Shown here one piece after another: positions 37,542-47,627 of a DNA stretch of 64,000 nucleotides. This stretch comes from CATQHW01 sp965215345 (GTDB lineage: Bacteria; Spirochaetota; Spirochaetia; SZUA-6; Bin103), in the NCBI GenBank assembly GCA_965215345.1, contig CBDCDL010000002.1, positions 1,798,001 to 1,862,000 on the forward strand, given 5' to 3'. The first letter of the stretch is position 1. Every line of letters begins with the position of its first letter. A model generated the notes under the pieces. It made no database searches and was not told where the DNA came from. It worked only from the letters and a program-made list of their open reading frames with translations. The position numbers and the translations under genes were made by a program.

Positions 37542-38404
37542 TTCACATGGTCCAGTTGGGCGAATCGCTTTCGCATGACGTCGATCGCCTCCGGGTTCGA
37601 GTCGACCAGGATCGCTCGACGCCCCATGTCGTAGGCGGCGACCCCCGTGGTACCGCTCCCTGCGAAGAAGTCCAGCACCAGATCTCCCGGATTCGACGAG
37701 GCGGCCACAATGCGCCGGAGGATGCCAACAGGCTTCTGGGTCGGGTAGCCCGTCTTCTCGCGGCTGTTGGTCGGTACGATCGTATGCCACCACGTATCGG
37801 TGGGCAGCTTCCCGCGCGCCGCCTTGGCGGCACCCACAAGGCCAGGCGCCATGTATGGGATACGTTCGATGGCGTCGCGGTTGAAGGTGTACCGGGCGCG
37901 GTTCTTGACATAAAACAAGATGTTGTCGTGCTTGGCTGGCCAACGGTCCTTGGGGCGTCCCCCGAAGTCGTACGCCCAGATGATCTCGTTCACAAGGTTT
38001 TCGGGGCCGAATATATCGTCGAGCAGGAATCGACACCGGTGCACTTCACGGTAGTCGACGTGCAGGTACAGCGACCCGTGCGGAGCCAGAACCCGGTACG
38101 CCTCGACGAGCCGCGGCTCGAGAAACGCGAGATAATCTGTGAAGTAGTCCGAGTACCCGCGCGTGCCGATGACGGAGGTCTTGTACCGGCGACCCTGAAA
38201 CCCTACGCGGCTTGCGGTAGGAGACTGGACCGCCTTGATCTGCTGCCGGCGCTGCATCTTGCCCGTGTTGAAGGGCGGATCGATGTAGATCAGGTCAACC
38301 TCGTCTGCGGGGATGCGCTCCAGAGCAGCGATGTTGTCGCCGTGGAACACCTGAAGGAACGGCGGTGCAACGGGAGCTGGACTGAACAGGTCGCCAAAGC
38401 TCAC
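37526..38404 (-). CDS. type II DNA methyltransferase, N6-adenine/N4-cytosine beta class
   Basis: The protein has 292 residues. The catalytic motif DPPFNTG (near residue 43) precedes the SAM-binding DFFAGSGTTG (near residue 242), the order of the beta class. GYPTQKPVGILRRIVAASSN is the conserved segment before motif I. Between them lies the target-recognition region with RRYKTSVIGTRGYSDYFTDY. The gene is first in a methylase-nuclease-small-gene operon. Convergent with the Hpt gene, it closes region 4. Confidence 0.9.
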   Translation of the reverse strand: MSFGDLFSPAPVAPPFLQVFHGDNIAALERIPADEVDLIYIDPPFNTGKMQRRQQIKAVQSPTASRVGFQGRRYKTSVIGTRGYSDYFTDYLAFLEPRLVEAYRVLAPHGSLYLHVDYREVHRCRFLLDDIFGPENLVNEIIWAYDFGGRPKDRWPAKHDNILFYVKNRARYTFNRDAIERIPYMAPGLVGAAKAARGKLPTDTWWHTIVPTNSREKTGYPTQKPVGILRRIVAASSNPGDLVLDFFAGSGTTGVAAYDMGRRAILVDSNPEAIDVMRKRFAQLDHVKWTTL

Positions 38405-38517
38405 GCCGCCGGATTATCCTCGGCTGGGAGGCTGCCTGTCAACGGACGCCGCCTCGCATGCCTCGCATTTCCTGACATTCTCTACCGGGTTCGTGCCCCT
38501 GTCTGCCGGCGGCTCCG

Positions 38518-39163
38518 TCATTCGGTGATCATGGCTTCGACGGCTCGGGCGATGGCAAAGAAGTCCGGCAGTGGTATACGCCGGAGCACCGGTACGTTCA
38601 CCACAAGACCGGGCAGCATCGGTGTGGCGTAATTGCCGGTGCCGTCCGGCTGGTGCCGCGCGTACCCGCCGTTGCTGCTCAGCCGGGTGGAACAGCGCCT
38701 GCGTGCGGAACGGGTCGATCAGCCAGTATTCGCGCACGCCGGCTTGCTCGTACTCGGCCAGCTTTTCGCGATAGTCGCGCGTCACACTCTTGGCGGAGAC
38801 GACCTCCACGCAGAGGTCTGCCGGGCCGAGCATCACCGTTTCGGTCAGGTCGCCGGGGTTGCTGTTCAGGATAAGCTGCAGGTCCGGCAGCCGGCCGGCC
38901 GGAGCGACATCGGTCCGCATGACGAACGGTGTGCCGACCAGGACGCCGATCGGGTTCCCGGCCAGCCATGCGTTCAGCAGCATTCGCACATAGTCGACGA
39001 TCCGCTCGTGGCGCAGTGTCACCGGTGACATCTCGATCACGTACCCTCGTACCCATTCGTGGTACTGCTCGGCGTAGCACAGCAGGTAATCGTCGAAGGT
39101 GACGCCCTGGGCCACGATCCGACCGACCGGCTTGGCGGGTGCGGCAACGGCGGACTCGGCCAT
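38518..39163 (-). pseudogene. Uma2 family (DUF820) PD-(D/E)XK protein, frameshifted
   Basis: It starts ATG 39163 (MAESAVAAPAKPVGRIVAQG). The Uma2 core follows: YHEWVRGYVIEMSPVTLRHE, GRLPDLQLIL and CVEVVSAKSVTRDYREKLAE, ending GVREYWLIDPFRTQALFHP. At about 38685 the frame must shift to read GGYARHQPDGTGNYATPMLP and the normal end VPLPDFFAIARAVEAMI-type sequence with a stop at 38518. The catalytic part is intact in the first frame; only the last third is displaced. The biological role of this very common family is unknown. Confidence 0.8.
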
Positions 39164-39229
39164 ATCGGGTAAGCGACTATAGCCGTCAGGGCCCCCCATG
39201 GCTACCACCGTATCGTGCCCGCACTTGGC

Positions 39230-39266
39230 GCTCGGGAATCTGTCGCAATCCGACAGATTCCCGAGC
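39230..39266. repeat. perfect 16-bp inverted repeat with 5-nt loop
   Basis: GCTCGGGAATCTGTCG (39230-39245), loop CAATC, and the exact reverse complement (39251-39266). It lies between the DUF2177-like gene and the Uma2 gene, both on the minus strand. No T-run follows, so it is not a canonical terminator, though it could slow transcription. The TCTGTCG core and flanking TCGG resemble the hairpin inside the SNF2 gene at 7351-7406. Confidence 0.75.
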
Positions 39267-39361
39267 CTGCCCGGATCGGAGACCCGAATCACGCAATCAT
39301 GCGGCCATGTGAGTGGATCCCGTGGCCATTTTGCGAGCGCTTGTGAGCGCGGTCCCTTTGG

Positions 39362-39805
39362 TCAGCGCTGCTTCTTGCGCCGTGCGATTACGATGCTGGC
39401 GACGATGGTCGAGGTGATCAAGCTCAGCAACCCGCCGATGAGGATGTCGATCGGAATCAGGATCGACGGCCAGTTGGCGATGGCGAGGAATGTCGGGACG
39501 ATGTAGGTAGCGTACGCCGCACATCCCAGGACGAAGCTGTTACGCATCGCCCGGCTGAGCTTCTGCTCGCGGATGGCCGGCTCGATCGCCAGGTAGCTGT
39601 TGCCGAGGCCGATCAGCAGCAGAAACACCAGGAGCCCGACCAACTCGACGACACCCCACGTCTCCATCGGCTTGCCGAAACTCCAGTCGTTGCCGCTCGC
39701 CTCGTGGAAGCGCGCGTACATGTTCCGGGCGACCGGCGACAAGTTCCATCCTACGTCGATGACCGTGTAGACGATGGTTGCACATAGAAATCTGAGAACG
39801 AACAT
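39362..39805 (-). CDS. DUF2177-like membrane protein
   Basis: The protein has 147 residues and about four membrane segments, beginning MFVLRFLCATIVYTVIDVGW. The C-terminal part FVLGCAAYATYIVPTFLAI then NWPSILIPIDILIGGLLSLI follows the DUF2177 pattern of aromatic and Thr/Asn residues between helices. A start 18 codons upstream (39859) is possible. ATG 39805 is preferred, since hydrophobic conserved sequence begins there and GGGGAC precedes it. Function unknown. Confidence 0.65.
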   Translation of the reverse strand: MFVLRFLCATIVYTVIDVGWNLSPVARNMYARFHEASGNDWSFGKPMETWGVVELVGLLVFLLLIGLGNSYLAIEPAIREQKLSRAMRNSFVLGCAAYATYIVPTFLAIANWPSILIPIDILIGGLLSLITSTIVASIVIARRKKQR

Positions 39806-39959
39806 GTCCCCACTGTAGTGCTGATCGGCAATTGACGCAAAGCAAACGGCCATCGTCATCCCGTTCCGGGCGCCTGGAAGATGCGCCCGTTCGACGTGTC
39901 GGGATCACGTGCGCCGAATCCGCGCCGGGTGACGCAGTATCCAGCGGTGGTCGGCGGCT

Positions 39960-41244
39960 TTACCGCCGCTCCCGCGGCACGGCGAGGTTGGCGGCCCGCG
40001 GTCCGCGCTTCTGCCGGGAGGCGGCGCCGCGCTGGTGCAGCTCCTTGAGCAGGGAGCCGAGAGCCGCCAGGGCCAGCAGCAGCGACCCGGCGAAGATGAA
40101 CAGTTCCGTAGCCCGCACCGGGCCCAGCAGAGCCGCGCCCAGGGCCAGGGCGGCGACCACGCCGGCGGTGGCCCAGCCCGCCGCACCGAGGCGGCGCAGC
40201 CCCACCACCATCAGGCGCAGCGCCAGGAAGCAGGCCAGCCACAGAGCCAGACCGCCGAACAGCAGCCGCGCACCGGTCAGGTCGGGACCCACCGCCGGGC
40301 GGCCGTCGCCGCCGGCGATGATGTGGCGCGCCGCGTCCAGCAGGCCGACGCCGCCGCCGTCCGGTTCGGCTGCGGTGAAGCTGGACAGGCTCACCTCCAC
40401 CGCGGCGGCCATCACCACCACCGCGAACGTCATCGGCAGGTGCAGGTAGGTCAGCAACTGACCGCTACCCACCCGCGGGCGCAGCTCGGCGCGGTCGAGC
40501 AGACGGAAGTAGAACCACCAGATGCCCACCGGCAGCGCGAAGCTCATGGTCACGGCCAGCCGCGCCGGCGGACTCCCCGCCAGGTGAACCGCGCCGACCA
40601 CGATGCCGAGCACCGCCTCACCGAGCACGATGATGGTGAACAGCCCCAGCCGCTCCGGCAGGTGGCTGGGGTGCGCCGGCCGGCGCCCGAAACCGGATGC
40701 CGCCAGCAGCGGCACCAGCAGATCCAGCGCGACGGCGGCGACGTACAGCCACGGACGCCACGACCCCGGCAGCCAGCCGTGCGCGGCCCAAGCCAGCGCC
40801 GACAGCGCGAACGCCGCCAGCATCAGCCCGCTGAAGCGGCGCGCCGCCGGAACCCGGACGAGCGCCTCCAGGTAGAGCAGCACCAGCACCAGGCGCGCGC
40901 CGGCCTGGGTGCGGGCGAAAATGACCGCGTGTTGATCCAGCCCCGACTGCACGAACATCGCGGACCCCGTCAGCATGAACATCAGCAGCAGCGTCAGCAC
41001 GGTCTGCAGGGTGCTGCCGTCGTCGAAGCGGGTGGCGCAGGTGGTGTGCGCGGCCCACACCAGGAACAGCGGCACGTACAGCACCGCCACCTGCCCCAGC
41101 GCGTGCAGGCCGGGGTGAGCCACCAGATGATGCGTAAGGCCGGCGATGTTGATGACGAAGATCAGATCGAAGAACAGCTCCAGCCAGGTAGCGGAGCGCT
41201 CCTTCTCCTCGGTGGAACCGGGGCCGTCGGCCTCGATCAGAGGA

Positions 41245-41252
<8 letters not shown>
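39960..41252 (-). CDS. low temperature requirement protein A (LtrA) family membrane protein
   Basis: The protein has 430 residues and about twelve membrane segments. It has the family start motif WLELFFDLIFVINI and the central ERLGLFTIIVLGEAVLGI. The basic tail is cytoplasmic. LtrA was named in Listeria for growth in the cold; its molecular function is not known. The ATG (41252) lies inside the last codons of the oligopeptide ABC ATPase gene (8-bp overlap), which is unusual for this family and implies co-expression with the transporter. Confidence 0.87.
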
Positions 41253-42288
<1,036 letters not shown>

Positions 42289-43350
42289 TCAAACGTCGTC
42301 CGAGGCAGCGGCGCCGGCAGGAACGGCGACGCCGTCCTCGGCCCGGTCGGAATGGAGAAAGCAGGCGACTTCGTGGCCCTCCCCGACGGAGGTGAGCGCG
42401 GGCATGCTGCGGTCGCAGACGCCGGGCATGAACTCCGCGCAGCGGGCGCTGAACGGGCACCCGCGGGGGAGACGCCGCGCGTCCGGAACCGTCCCTTCGA
42501 TGGTCTGCAGCGGGGTCTTGCGCGTGCTCGCGTGATGCGGCACGCATGCCATGAGCACCTTGGTGTAGGGGTGCCTGGGCCGCCGGTATACCTCGCCTGC
42601 CTCACCTCGCTCGACGATTTTTCCCAGGTACATGACCGCGATCTGCGCGCTCATCTCCGCCACCAGGCCGAGGTCGTGTGAGATGAACAGCACCGACATG
42701 GCGTGCGACTGCTGCAGCGAGCGCAGGAGCTCCTGGATCCGCGCCTGGATGGTGACGTCGACCGCCGTGGTCGGCTCGTCGGCGATCAGCAGCTCGGGAT
42801 TGGCGGCCAGCGCCACGGCGATCATGGCGCGCTGGCGCATGCCGCCGCTCAGCTCGAACGTGTAGGCGTCGAGCTGGCGCTCGGGCCTCGGCATCCCCAC
42901 GTCATCCAGCAGGGCGGCCGCCCGCTCGCGCGCCTCGGCCCGGCTTACCGGCTCGTGAGCGCGAATCGCCTCCGTGATCTGCAGGCCGATCCGGTGCACG
43001 GGGCTCAGGCAGGTCATCGGCTCCTGGAAGATCATCGCTACGCGCCGCCCGCGAATCGCACGCAGCGCGCGCCCGGTGGGCGACAGCAGCGCCAGGTCGA
43101 CCGTTCCGCCGTCCGGGGGGTGGTAGAGTACCCGTCCCCTCTCGATTTTCCCCGGCGGCGGGATGATGCGCAGCACCGCGCGGGCGGTCACGGATTTGCC
43201 GCAGCCGCTCTCGCCGACCAGACCCATGACGTGGTTGCGCGGCACCTGCAGCGAGACGCCGTTGACGGCGCGCACCGTGCCCAGCGTCGTGTGGAAGTGG
43301 ACGTGCAGGTCGTGTATGGACAGCAGGTCCGCGCGGCCGTCGTCAGGCAT
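42289..43350 (-). CDS. oligopeptide-type ABC transporter ATP-binding protein (OppD/DppD-like)
   Basis: The protein has 353 residues. Walker A is GESGCGKSVTA, the signature is LSGGMRQRAMIAVAL and Walker B is ELLIADEPTTAVD. HPYTKVLMACVPHH and a Cys-rich GCPFSARCAEFMPGVC tail identify the OppD/DppD type. The start overlaps the 3' end of the OppC-like gene by 8 bp, so translation is coupled. Confidence 0.93.
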   Translation of the reverse strand: MPDDGRADLLSIHDLHVHFHTTLGTVRAVNGVSLQVPRNHVMGLVGESGCGKSVTARAVLRIIPPPGKIERGRVLYHPPDGGTVDLALLSPTGRALRAIRGRRVAMIFQEPMTCLSPVHRIGLQITEAIRAHEPVSRAEARERAAALLDDVGMPRPERQLDAYTFELSGGMRQRAMIAVALAANPELLIADEPTTAVDVTIQARIQELLRSLQQSHAMSVLFISHDLGLVAEMSAQIAVMYLGKIVERGEAGEVYRRPRHPYTKVLMACVPHHASTRKTPLQTIEGTVPDARRLPRGCPFSARCAEFMPGVCDRSMPALTSVGEGHEVACFLHSDRAEDGVAVPAGAAASDDV

Positions 43351-44518
43351 AGGGATCCGCGGCGTCCCGCAAGCCGTCGCCCAGGAAGTTGAATGCCAGC
43401 ACCGCGACCACCACGGCAGCGCCGGGCAGCAGCAGCCAGGGCATCAAGGCCACCGTCTGGATGTTCTGCGCATCCTTGAGCAGCACGCCCCAACTGATGG
43501 CCGGCGACCGCAGGCCGATCCCCAGGAAGCTGAGCGCCGTCTCGCCCAGAATCATGCCCGGGATCGCCAGCGTCGCGGAGGCGATGATATGGCTGAGAAA
43601 GGACGGGATCAGGTGGCGGAACATGACGCGGGGTCCGCGGGCGCCGTCGATGCGGGCGGCCAGCACGAAGTCCTCGTCCCGCAGCGACAGCAGCTTGCCG
43701 CGGACGACCCGCGCCATGCCCGGCCAGCCGGTGAGGGAGAGAATGACCGTGATCAGAAAGAAGGTGCGCGTCTGCGGCCAGTCGAAGGGAATCGCGGCGC
43801 TCAGCGCCATCCACAGCGGCAACGACGGGATCGCGATGAGGACCTCGATGATGCGCTGGATCACCATGTCGGCCAGACCGCCGAAGTAGCCGGATATCGC
43901 GCCGAGCGCGATGCCGAGCCCGAAGCTCAGGGCTACCCCCACGAAGCCGATGGTGAGCGAGATGCGGGTGCCGTAGACGATCCGTGACAGCAGGTCCCGC
44001 CCTTGCGTGTCGGTGCCGAGCAGCGTACCGCGTTCATCGCCGTCGAAACCGAACAGGTGCACCCGGGCGCGGATGAATCCGAGCAGGAGATACTCGTCCC
44101 CCCGCACCAGCAGGCGCAACGGCAGCCGGATGCTCGTGTCCGCAACGTAGATGCGCTGCAGCGTGACCGGGTCGCGGCGCAGGGTGGTGGCGTACACGAA
44201 GGGCCGAGCGTGCAGCCGCCGCTCCTCCACGTCCCACACCCGGAGCCGCATCGGCGGCGCGGAGATGTGGGAGGTGTCGCGCACGCGGGGGTCATACGGT
44301 GCGACGAACTCGACGAACGTGGCCGCGAGATAGAACAGCAGCACCACGATGCCGGCTGCCACGGCCATGCGGTGGCGCAGGAACCGGAGCAGGATCAGCC
44401 GCCACTGCCCGGCGGTGAGCAGCTCGTCCGCGGTGTTCGTCCCGTGCGCGGGCGCGGCCGCCCCCGTCGCCGCGGATCCCCGAGATGCCGCAGCTCCCTG
44501 CGGCCCGGCAGCCGCCAT
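43343..44518 (-). CDS. oligopeptide-type ABC transporter permease (OppC-like)
   Basis: The protein has 391 residues, long for OppC. The extra length is a periplasmic loop of about 90 residues after the first membrane helix (FVEFVAPYDPRVRDTSHISA to LFGFDGDERGTLLGTD). The usual GTDTQGRDLLSRIVYGTRIS motif and five further helices follow. The ATPase-contact loop is RVMFRHLIPSFLSHIIASA. An N-terminal cytosolic tail of about 50 residues is Ala/Gly-rich. The start overlaps the OppB-like stop as TGATG. Confidence 0.92.
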   Translation of the reverse strand: MAAAGPQGAAASRGSAATGAAAPAHGTNTADELLTAGQWRLILLRFLRHRMAVAAGIVVLLFYLAATFVEFVAPYDPRVRDTSHISAPPMRLRVWDVEERRLHARPFVYATTLRRDPVTLQRIYVADTSIRLPLRLLVRGDEYLLLGFIRARVHLFGFDGDERGTLLGTDTQGRDLLSRIVYGTRISLTIGFVGVALSFGLGIALGAISGYFGGLADMVIQRIIEVLIAIPSLPLWMALSAAIPFDWPQTRTFFLITVILSLTGWPGMARVVRGKLLSLRDEDFVLAARIDGARGPRVMFRHLIPSFLSHIIASATLAIPGMILGETALSFLGIGLRSPAISWGVLLKDAQNIQTVALMPWLLLPGAAVVVAVLAFNFLGDGLRDAADPYA

Positions 44519-45501
44519 CAGTCGAACCGGATGCGCGGGTCGATCGCGGCCAGCAGCAGGTCGGACACGAGGGTTCCGACCACCGTGAAGACCGAGATCA
44601 ACATGACGAACGACGCTGCAAGCTGCATGTCCTGCCGCTGCAGCGCGGAGAGAAACATCGGACCGCCCGTCGGGATGCCCAGAACGACCGCCGTGATCGT
44701 TTCTCCGGCTACCAGCGACGGCAGCATCCAGCCGACCGTGGAGAAGAACGGATTGAGGGCGATGCGCACCGGGTAACGCAGAATCGCACGCACTTCGCTG
44801 ATGCCCTTGGCGCGCGCCATGTCCACGTACGGCTTGCGCAGCTCATCGATCAGGTTGGCGCGCAGGATGCGGATCGTGCCGGCGGTGCCGGCGGTGCCGA
44901 TCACGATCACGGGAATCCACAGGTGCCCGAGCAGGTCCCGGAACTTGCCCCAGCTCCACGCGGCGGTCTGGTACTCGCGGGAGAACAGCCCGCCTATCTC
45001 GACCCCCGGAAAGATCTTGGGGCTCAGGTACATCAGGATGAGCGCCAGCAGAAAATTGGGGATCGCCAGTCCGAGAAAGCCGATGAAAGTCCAGAAGATG
45101 TCCCAGAACGAGTACTGCCGCACGGCCGACAGCACCCCGATCGGGAACGAGACCACCCACGTGAACAGCAGCGAGAGCGTGGAAAGGATCGCCGTCATGG
45201 CGAAGCGCCCGCCGATCAGCTCCCGTACCGGCTTGTGCCAGGAGAGCGAGTAGCCGAAGTCGCCCCGGACGAAGTTGGTGATCCAGCGGAAGTAGCGCAC
45301 GGTGATCGGGCGGTCCAGGCCGTAGCGCTGGCGCAGGTTCTCCACCTCCTCGTCGGAGAACGTGCCCTGCTCGACCATGATCTGGATCTGGTAGCTGACG
45401 TAGTCCCCCGGAGGCAGCTCGATCACGACGTACGCGATGAGCGAGATCGCCGCCAGCGTGATCACCATGATCAGGGCGCGGCGGACCACGTACTCAGCCA
45501 C
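44518..45501 (-). CDS. oligopeptide-type ABC transporter permease (OppB-like)
   Basis: The protein has 327 residues and six membrane helices. It starts MAEYVVRRALIMVITLAAIS and carries the RYGLDRPITVRYFRWITNF and FGYSLSWHKPV motifs of OppB. The EAA-type loop is RAKGISEVRAILRYPVRIAL. It begins 104 bp after the binding-protein gene on the same strand. Together with the OppC-like protein it forms the membrane channel for an imported oligopeptide or oligosaccharide. Confidence 0.93.
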   Translation of the reverse strand: MAEYVVRRALIMVITLAAISLIAYVVIELPPGDYVSYQIQIMVEQGTFSDEEVENLRQRYGLDRPITVRYFRWITNFVRGDFGYSLSWHKPVRELIGGRFAMTAILSTLSLLFTWVVSFPIGVLSAVRQYSFWDIFWTFIGFLGLAIPNFLLALILMYLSPKIFPGVEIGGLFSREYQTAAWSWGKFRDLLGHLWIPVIVIGTAGTAGTIRILRANLIDELRKPYVDMARAKGISEVRAILRYPVRIALNPFFSTVGWMLPSLVAGETITAVVLGIPTGGPMFLSALQRQDMQLAASFVMLISVFTVVGTLVSDLLLAAIDPRIRFD

Positions 45502-45605
45502 GCGTCCTCCTCACCCGGACAGTGAAATCGTGCGCACGTCGCATCCCCGGCATGGTCACCCACACCGGGAATGCGTCATGTGTCTCGGTTCGTACTATCA
45601 GCGCG

Positions 45606-47551
45606 TTACTGAGCCTTCCAGAATGCGTCCCGCCGGCCGTGATCGCCACGGAACATCGGCTGCCGCCCGCCCGGAATGCCGCGCATCTCCGGCGTCACCA
45701 TGATCACGAAGCCGGGATGGCGCACGGTGCCGATGCTCCAGAGGTTCTGACGCGAGATCTCCAGGACGTGGCCGAACAGTTCCTTGCGCTCTTCCAGGTC
45801 CAGCGTGGCCTGGGCGCGCAGATAGTAGTCGAGCGCTTCCTGCACGATCGCGTTCGGCTCTTCGCCCTGCTCGCCGCCGGACATCGTGTAGTCGCGGTAC
45901 TTCGGCGTCCAGAAGTTGAGCGGCTGGTTCGGCACGAAGTGGGCGGCCTGGTCGTTCACCAGCAGACCCTCGTTGGTGCCCCAGCTCTCCCAGATCAAGC
46001 AGGCCGTCGTAGTCACCGGCCTGTGCGCGCCTGGGCCAGCACGCCCCAGTCCACGAAGCGCACCGTCAACTCGACACCGATCTGCTTGAGCCCGTCGATG
46101 ATGATCTCGGCGTGCGTCGGCAGCCCGCCGGTATCGAACGACAGGAAGGTGAGCGCCATCGGTTCCCCGTTCGGGAACGTCCGCACGCCGGCGTCATTGC
46201 GCGCGTGTCCCAGCTCGTCGAGGATGCTGTTGGCAAGCTCGACGTCGTAGGCGGTCGCCTCGTTCTGCAGCGCTTCGCTGAAGTACGGGCTGGACGGCAG
46301 CGGGGAGACCTGTGACGGGTAGCTGAGCCCCTCGTAGAGGATCTGGTTGATGAGCTCGCGGTCGATCGCGTGCGAGATCGCGCGCTTGAACTGCGGGTTC
46401 CAGAACACCTCCCGCATCACCGGATCCGGGTGGTTCAGGTTGAAGTCCAACTGGGAGGCGACGAGCGCGGGGTTGTCCTGGACGTAGACCCGGACGATGC
46501 CGTCCTGCTCGGCCTTCTTCGCCAGCGTGTAGACGTCGATGTCCAGGAACGAGTAGTCGACTTCCCCGTTCAGGGCCTTCAGCTTGACGACTTCCTGATC
46601 GCCGAGGACGGACGTCCGGCGATCCTCGAAATACGGAAGCTGCTGGCCTTCGGTATCGACCACCCAGAAGTAGGGGTTGCGCGTCCAGATCACCGGGTCG
46701 GCGGGCGGCGCTTCGCTGAGCTCCCAAGGCTCCAGCGTGGGCTTGTCCACGTTTCCGTACTCGTTGTAGTCGGCGCGATCCAGGAAGAACTGGGTCCACG
46801 ACTCGAACCCGGACTTCTTCACCATGTCGGCCAGATCCGACTCGCTGGCATACTCGGCATGAAACTGCTCGAGGTAATGGCGAGGAAAGCGCGTGATGGG
46901 ATTGAACCCGCCGCCCCTGGCGACGAAATCCGCGGGAACACCGAAATCGAACTGTACGGTGTAGTCATCGATCGCCGTGATGGTGACGCCCCGGTACTGC
47001 GGTCGCAGTTGCGGGGTTATGTCCGTGTTGAGGATGACGTCGTCCCACCAGAAGGTGAAGTCGGCGGTGGTGAACGGCGTTCCGTCAGACCAGAGCAGAC
47101 CTTCGCGCAGCTTCAGTTCCCAGACCGACGAGGTGTCGTCGACGGCTGTGTAGCTCTTCGCCACGTTGGGATACGGGTCGGCCGTGAAGCTGTGCTTGTT
47201 CAGGATGATGGCCGTCTCGTCGCGCAGCGCCGTCGCCAGACCGACGTCGTAGGTGGCGTTGAAGAAGGTGCCGCCATAGAGTCCGGGCCCGTCGACGCCC
47301 AGCACCACCAGGGGCTCGATGGGGAGCCGGTCTTCGACCGGCGGCAGGTCGCCTGCGGCAACCGCGGCGTCCAGCGTCGGGGACTGGCTGAAGGCGGGGA
47401 GGCTCGCTCCGGTGTCGGCCGTATACGCCGACGGCGTGGCCCACACCTCGTGCAGTGTCATCTCGCCGGCGCCCAAACCCGTCTGGGCCGCCAGACCTCC
47501 GTTCACGAGCAGCGCGATCACGGGAATCACACCAAGCCTGAGCCACTTCAT
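45606..47551 (-). pseudogene. ABC transporter substrate-binding protein (SBP_bac_5), two frameshifts
   Basis: ATG 47551 follows GAGGAGGG. A signal peptide (MKWLRLGVIPVIALLVNGGL, cleavage near LAAQ) directs export; there is no lipobox Cys. The long frame covers about 512 residues with the family-5 landmarks LREGLLWSDGTPFTTADFTF and FNLNHPDPVMREVFWNPQFK. It breaks at ARTGR (46013). GDYDGLL is found in a second frame over about 20 bp, and IWESWGTNEGLLVNDQAAHF in a third, through to 45606. Two one-base changes close together would restore a protein of about 648 residues. The lost segment includes the C-terminal lobe, so as written the transporter has no working receptor. Confidence 0.85.
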
Positions 47552-47627
47552 GGCACCCTCCTCAAGGGAATTCGTTGTCGCCCGGCACCATGCCACTTCC
47601 CGCGCGGAGCCGCAAGCCGGCCGGGGT

